From: Larix sibirica
Taxonomy: Eukaryota > Streptophyta > Pinopsida > Pinales > Pinaceae
Direction of reading: 5' to 3'
Length of the DNA: 32,221 nt
Assembly: GCA_004151065.3 (NCBI GenBank)
Contig: NWUY0304942730.1
Location: forward strand, 1 to 32,221
Shown here: piece after piece, positions 29,825 through 32,221 of the stretch
How positions within the stretch are numbered: the stretch's first letter is position 1
Layout: every line of letters starts with the position of its first letter
Translations under genes and position numbers: made by a program
The notes under the pieces: generated by a model
Databases searched by the model: none
Told to the model about the DNA's origin: nothing
The model's input: the letters and a program-made list of their open reading frames with translations, nothing else

Positions 29825-31966
29825 GTGGTGGAACTTTCTACAGCTGCAAAATGTAAGAGACAGGGACTTGTCCGGAAATTCTTTCAAGTATATAAGCATA
29901 AAAGTTTTCAATGGGTCGAGCTGCAGCCAGCAAGATCGTCACTTAAAAACCAGCAGTCAGTCCCCTATTTCTCGGACAGTTATTTGTTTACCAATATGAG
30001 GGTGTATCAATACATGGACTATTACCCATTGACCTTTGGTGAGCTGGCGCACCAGTGGAAGCCGCACTATGAGCTATTAGGAAAGTCTACCCTCACTACC
30101 CTGCAGGATTTACCTGTTTTGGCACCACTGGTTATATTGCTCGATGTACCAAATTGATTATAAGCAGAGTCCACAATGGCTCCCTTTGGATGGAACGAGA
30201 GTACTCGATTCATGTTGATTATATTCACAGATTAACAGGGTTATCTATGGTGGGAGAGGATGTTACCAGAGCATTCTAGGGGTCTGGCAAGCACGAACGT
30301 AAAAAGGAGGAACCGAGCCTTTATCAACGCCATGGCACATAGCGAGGAGGCCGTGGTGCTCTCATTGAGCCAATTACCGATGAGCAGGTAAGATTCACAT
30401 GCCATTTAATTGCAGGGAAGGTCATGTGAAATTACACACTAAGGGGGAATGTACTTTGGACGCCATCTGTGTTGCAAAATGTTGTGCTCAAGGTGCCAAA
30501 TTGAATTGGTGCAAGTTTTTGATGGACGAGTTGTTGCATGCATGTGTTGATGCACATGTCTGAGGAGGGTATTGAATCTTTGGGTACCTGCTTGTTGCGT
30601 TTGAAATGTTCAAGTGGCAGTCTCCTCAAGGTTGAGAGCTTACTCCTTCTCCTGATGGTACTCGTCTTGCAACTCAGTATGAACTATGGAAGGCACGCAG
30701 TGATACGCCCAATATTGCCTTTAATAATAATGCATTTGCCAACTGGTATAATTAGATGATTGGGGCAACACAACTTATGTGAGTCCCACAGCTTCTACTC
30801 AGGTATGTCAGTCAAATTTGATTTGGAATGTCTCAGGACCACACATATGTCCGTCCTAGACCAGCGGACCCAACAAAATTCCATACTACGCCGCTCCCTT
30901 TTTATTTCACAGATGAAGCCTTTTACAGGGATGTCTCTTCTTGGCCTGGAGTTACATACAAAGGAACGCATCCCTGCAGGTATATTTTATTCATTTCCAG
31001 AAGCCATGCTAAGGGTTCCACATACCAAATAGATAGTCAGTAAAAATTGTGCAGAGGAAAAGATCCTGGACATCACGAATTTATGAGTCGGGGTCTGAAT
31101 AAGAATTGGGGTATACTTCAGGACCTCCTACCCTAAACCCTGTTCTAACTTCCCGCATACCGGATTCTGCTGTCTTCACAGGAAAGGAAGTTAGGGACAC
31201 GTCTTGGATACAGTTAAGGAATTCCTAAGCCGACCCAAGAAGCCCCAAACAATTTGACCTCTATTGCCACTACCCCTTCCATTCCTTAAAATATTACTTG
31301 AAGTATTCATGTTTCTTCAATTCCTTCGGTTCAGCACCTTCCTCCGGTTGTTCCAGTTCCACAAATTCCTCGGGCCGAGATACCAATTATTCATATCCCT
31401 GATGATATTCTACCGCCTTCTCAAGAAGTCCCAGGTGTTCTAATTATAGAATAAGCTGCTGATAAAGTATAGGCCGCAGCAGAAGAATCTCAAACGACTC
31501 AAAATCCACAGCCAACTGAGGCAGCACCTCAGGATTCCCCGGTTTCTCCTCCCCCGCCGCAGACAGTTATAACAGAAGGTTCAGGAATTAGCAGTGCAGG
31601 TGGTGGTAACAGTGAGGAGCCCAGGCAACCTCCTCTTGGTTTGCAGGAATGCCTTTTTAGTGGTCGTCCTGTAGTGGAATCTATCCCCATAGAGGTCAAC
31701 ATTTAGGAGGGCCACTTTGACCACATGGACATTTCTGAGCAGGATGTTTTTATTCAGCATGATGTTTATACTTCACCAGGGGAGCAATCTGTTCTTGTTA
31801 AACTTGAACAACTTTCCCAGGATCCGCAGCATTGCAGGTTAATGTTCCAGGTTTTCCAACAACATACCGATGTTATTCCTCTTCTCTCTACAGAGACGCA
31901 AGAGCGTGTCGCTAAGGAGTATCAGGCTAATAATCCAGTTGAGGAAGGACCGCGTTTATACTTATG
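29825..31966 (+). pseudogene. Long decayed reading frame downstream of integrase, unknown family
   Basis: About 2.1 kb reads as balanced, protein-like sequence in one orientation. Phase 1 (29825 to about 30090) contains VYQYMDYYPLTFGELAHQW. Phase 2 (about 30090-30428) contains TKLIISRVHNGSLWMEREYS, DYIHRLTGLSMVGEDVTRAF and ITDEQVRFTCHLIAGKVM. Phase 3 runs from about 30430 to 31966 in a single frame: LNWCKFLMDELLHACVDAHV, GTRLATQYELWKARSD, VRPRPADPTKF, then a Pro and Gln-rich tail (SSIPSVQHLPPVVPVPQIPR, then QDSPVSPPPPQTV), then LVKLEQLSQDPQHCRLMFQV. There are two frameshifts and more than a dozen stops, most explained by a single C to T or G to A change in Gln, Arg or Trp codons. It follows the Ty3/gypsy integrase in the same orientation, the position where Tat/Athila-type elements carry an extra or envelope-like frame. 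I do not recognise the family; a Gag or plant-mobile-domain-like protein is possible. Confidence 0.6.
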
Positions 31967-32100
31967 CTGGGAATCCTGTTTCAAATACTTATGCTTCTTT
32001 TATTTATCCTGGAAATGCTGGACACCTACTGATGATGGGAATTATCTTGGTACTGCTCTTGGTACTGCTATGGGAACTGGTTATGCCTTTATAAGCCTTA
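31967..32100 (+). repeat. GCT-rich array (type A), terminal block
   Basis: Starting at about 31967 the sequence changes abruptly to type A phrases: TATGCTGGGAATCCTGTTTC, TATCCTGGAAATGCTGG, GGTACTGCTCTTGGTACTGC. One phase reads YAGNPVSNTYASFIYPGNAG, and after a shift DDGNYLGTALGTAMGTGYAF. The join to the preceding pseudogene falls right after the codons for EEGPR. Confidence 0.75.
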
Positions 32101-32138
32101 AGAGAGCTAGAAATATGTATATCTAAAAGCAGTTTAAG

Positions 32139-32181
32139 AGGAAAGGCTTGCTTGACCAAAGGTATACTTGCTTGACCGAAG
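32139..32181 (+). repeat. Truncated AAGG element with a partial second copy
   Basis: GGAAAGGCTTGCTTGACCAA continues AAGG at 32140-32162 and then stops matching. It is followed at once by TATACTTGCTTGACCGAAG (32163-32181), a degenerate second half-copy. The arrangement recalls the tandem pair at 1-62. Confidence 0.75.
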
Positions 32182-32221
32182 ATTCATAGTTGCATTACTT
32201 ATAGCTCCCTTGTGGACAAAG

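Noticed and set aside
30411-30470. Zinc knuckle (Cys...His...Cys) in the downstream pseudogene
   Set aside because: The CREGH reading arises only in the frame after a frameshift and lacks the CCHC spacing. The neighbouring phase reads FTCHLIAGKVM, which fits the surrounding protein better.

Overview
This 32.2 kb window looks like non-genic plant organelle DNA, most probably from a large seed-plant mitochondrial genome. I see no intact canonical gene, rRNA or tRNA in it. Three things point to a plant. There are decayed plant-type retroelements: a Ty3/gypsy integrase, a LINE reverse transcriptase on the minus strand, and at least one long retroelement-like pseudogene. The base composition is moderate, with many short degenerate direct and inverted repeats, as in plant mitochondrial intergenic DNA. 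There is also a roughly 35-nt dispersed element with AAGG terminal direct repeats, which in design resembles the Bpu elements described from Cycas mitochondria, although its core differs and has no Bpu10I site. A gymnosperm mitochondrion is my favoured guess; repeat-rich nuclear DNA cannot be excluded from the sequence alone.

Layout. Two tandem copies of the AAGG element open the window (1-62). Next come a degenerate GGAGCCGGTATGAAGCTG array (545-790) and a long GCT-rich degenerate array (about 810-1640). About 1640-5400 is unassigned DNA with small repeats. From 5399 to 7896 there is a diverged 135-bp duplication, a second GCT-rich array (5890-7185), a shuffled micro-repeat patch (7241-7640) and a second GGAGCCGGTAT patch. 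A LINE reverse transcriptase remnant lies at 8742-9125 (minus). A diverged 115-bp duplication follows, then a third, Ala/Ser/Thr/Pro-flavoured GCT-rich array (about 9800-11635). From 12235 to 13915 the same repeat family appears mainly on the minus strand.

From 14 to 21 kb there are many short tandem arrays (units of about 11, 25, 33, 65 and 71 bp) and two weaker minus-strand protein remnants (about 17.1 kb and 18.7-19.45 kb). From 21.3 to 23.0 kb the GCT-rich family returns, first on the minus and then on the plus strand. The stretch 23.1-27.67 kb is essentially featureless. The last 4.5 kb holds a plus-strand retroelement remnant: the end of a Ty3/gypsy pol gene (27675-29030), a spacer with two inverted AAGG elements, and a 2.1 kb decayed reading frame of unknown family (29825-31966). 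That frame runs straight into another block of the GCT-rich repeat (31967-32100), followed by a truncated AAGG element.

Nothing here looks like a working pathway. The most interesting signal is the GCT-rich repeat family. It has strong triplet periodicity and reads as Gly-Asn-Tyr-Ala or Ala-Thr-Ser-Gly peptide, yet has stop codons built into a recurring motif. It occurs on both strands over 31 kb and abuts a retroelement remnant. All boundaries are read by eye and approximate.
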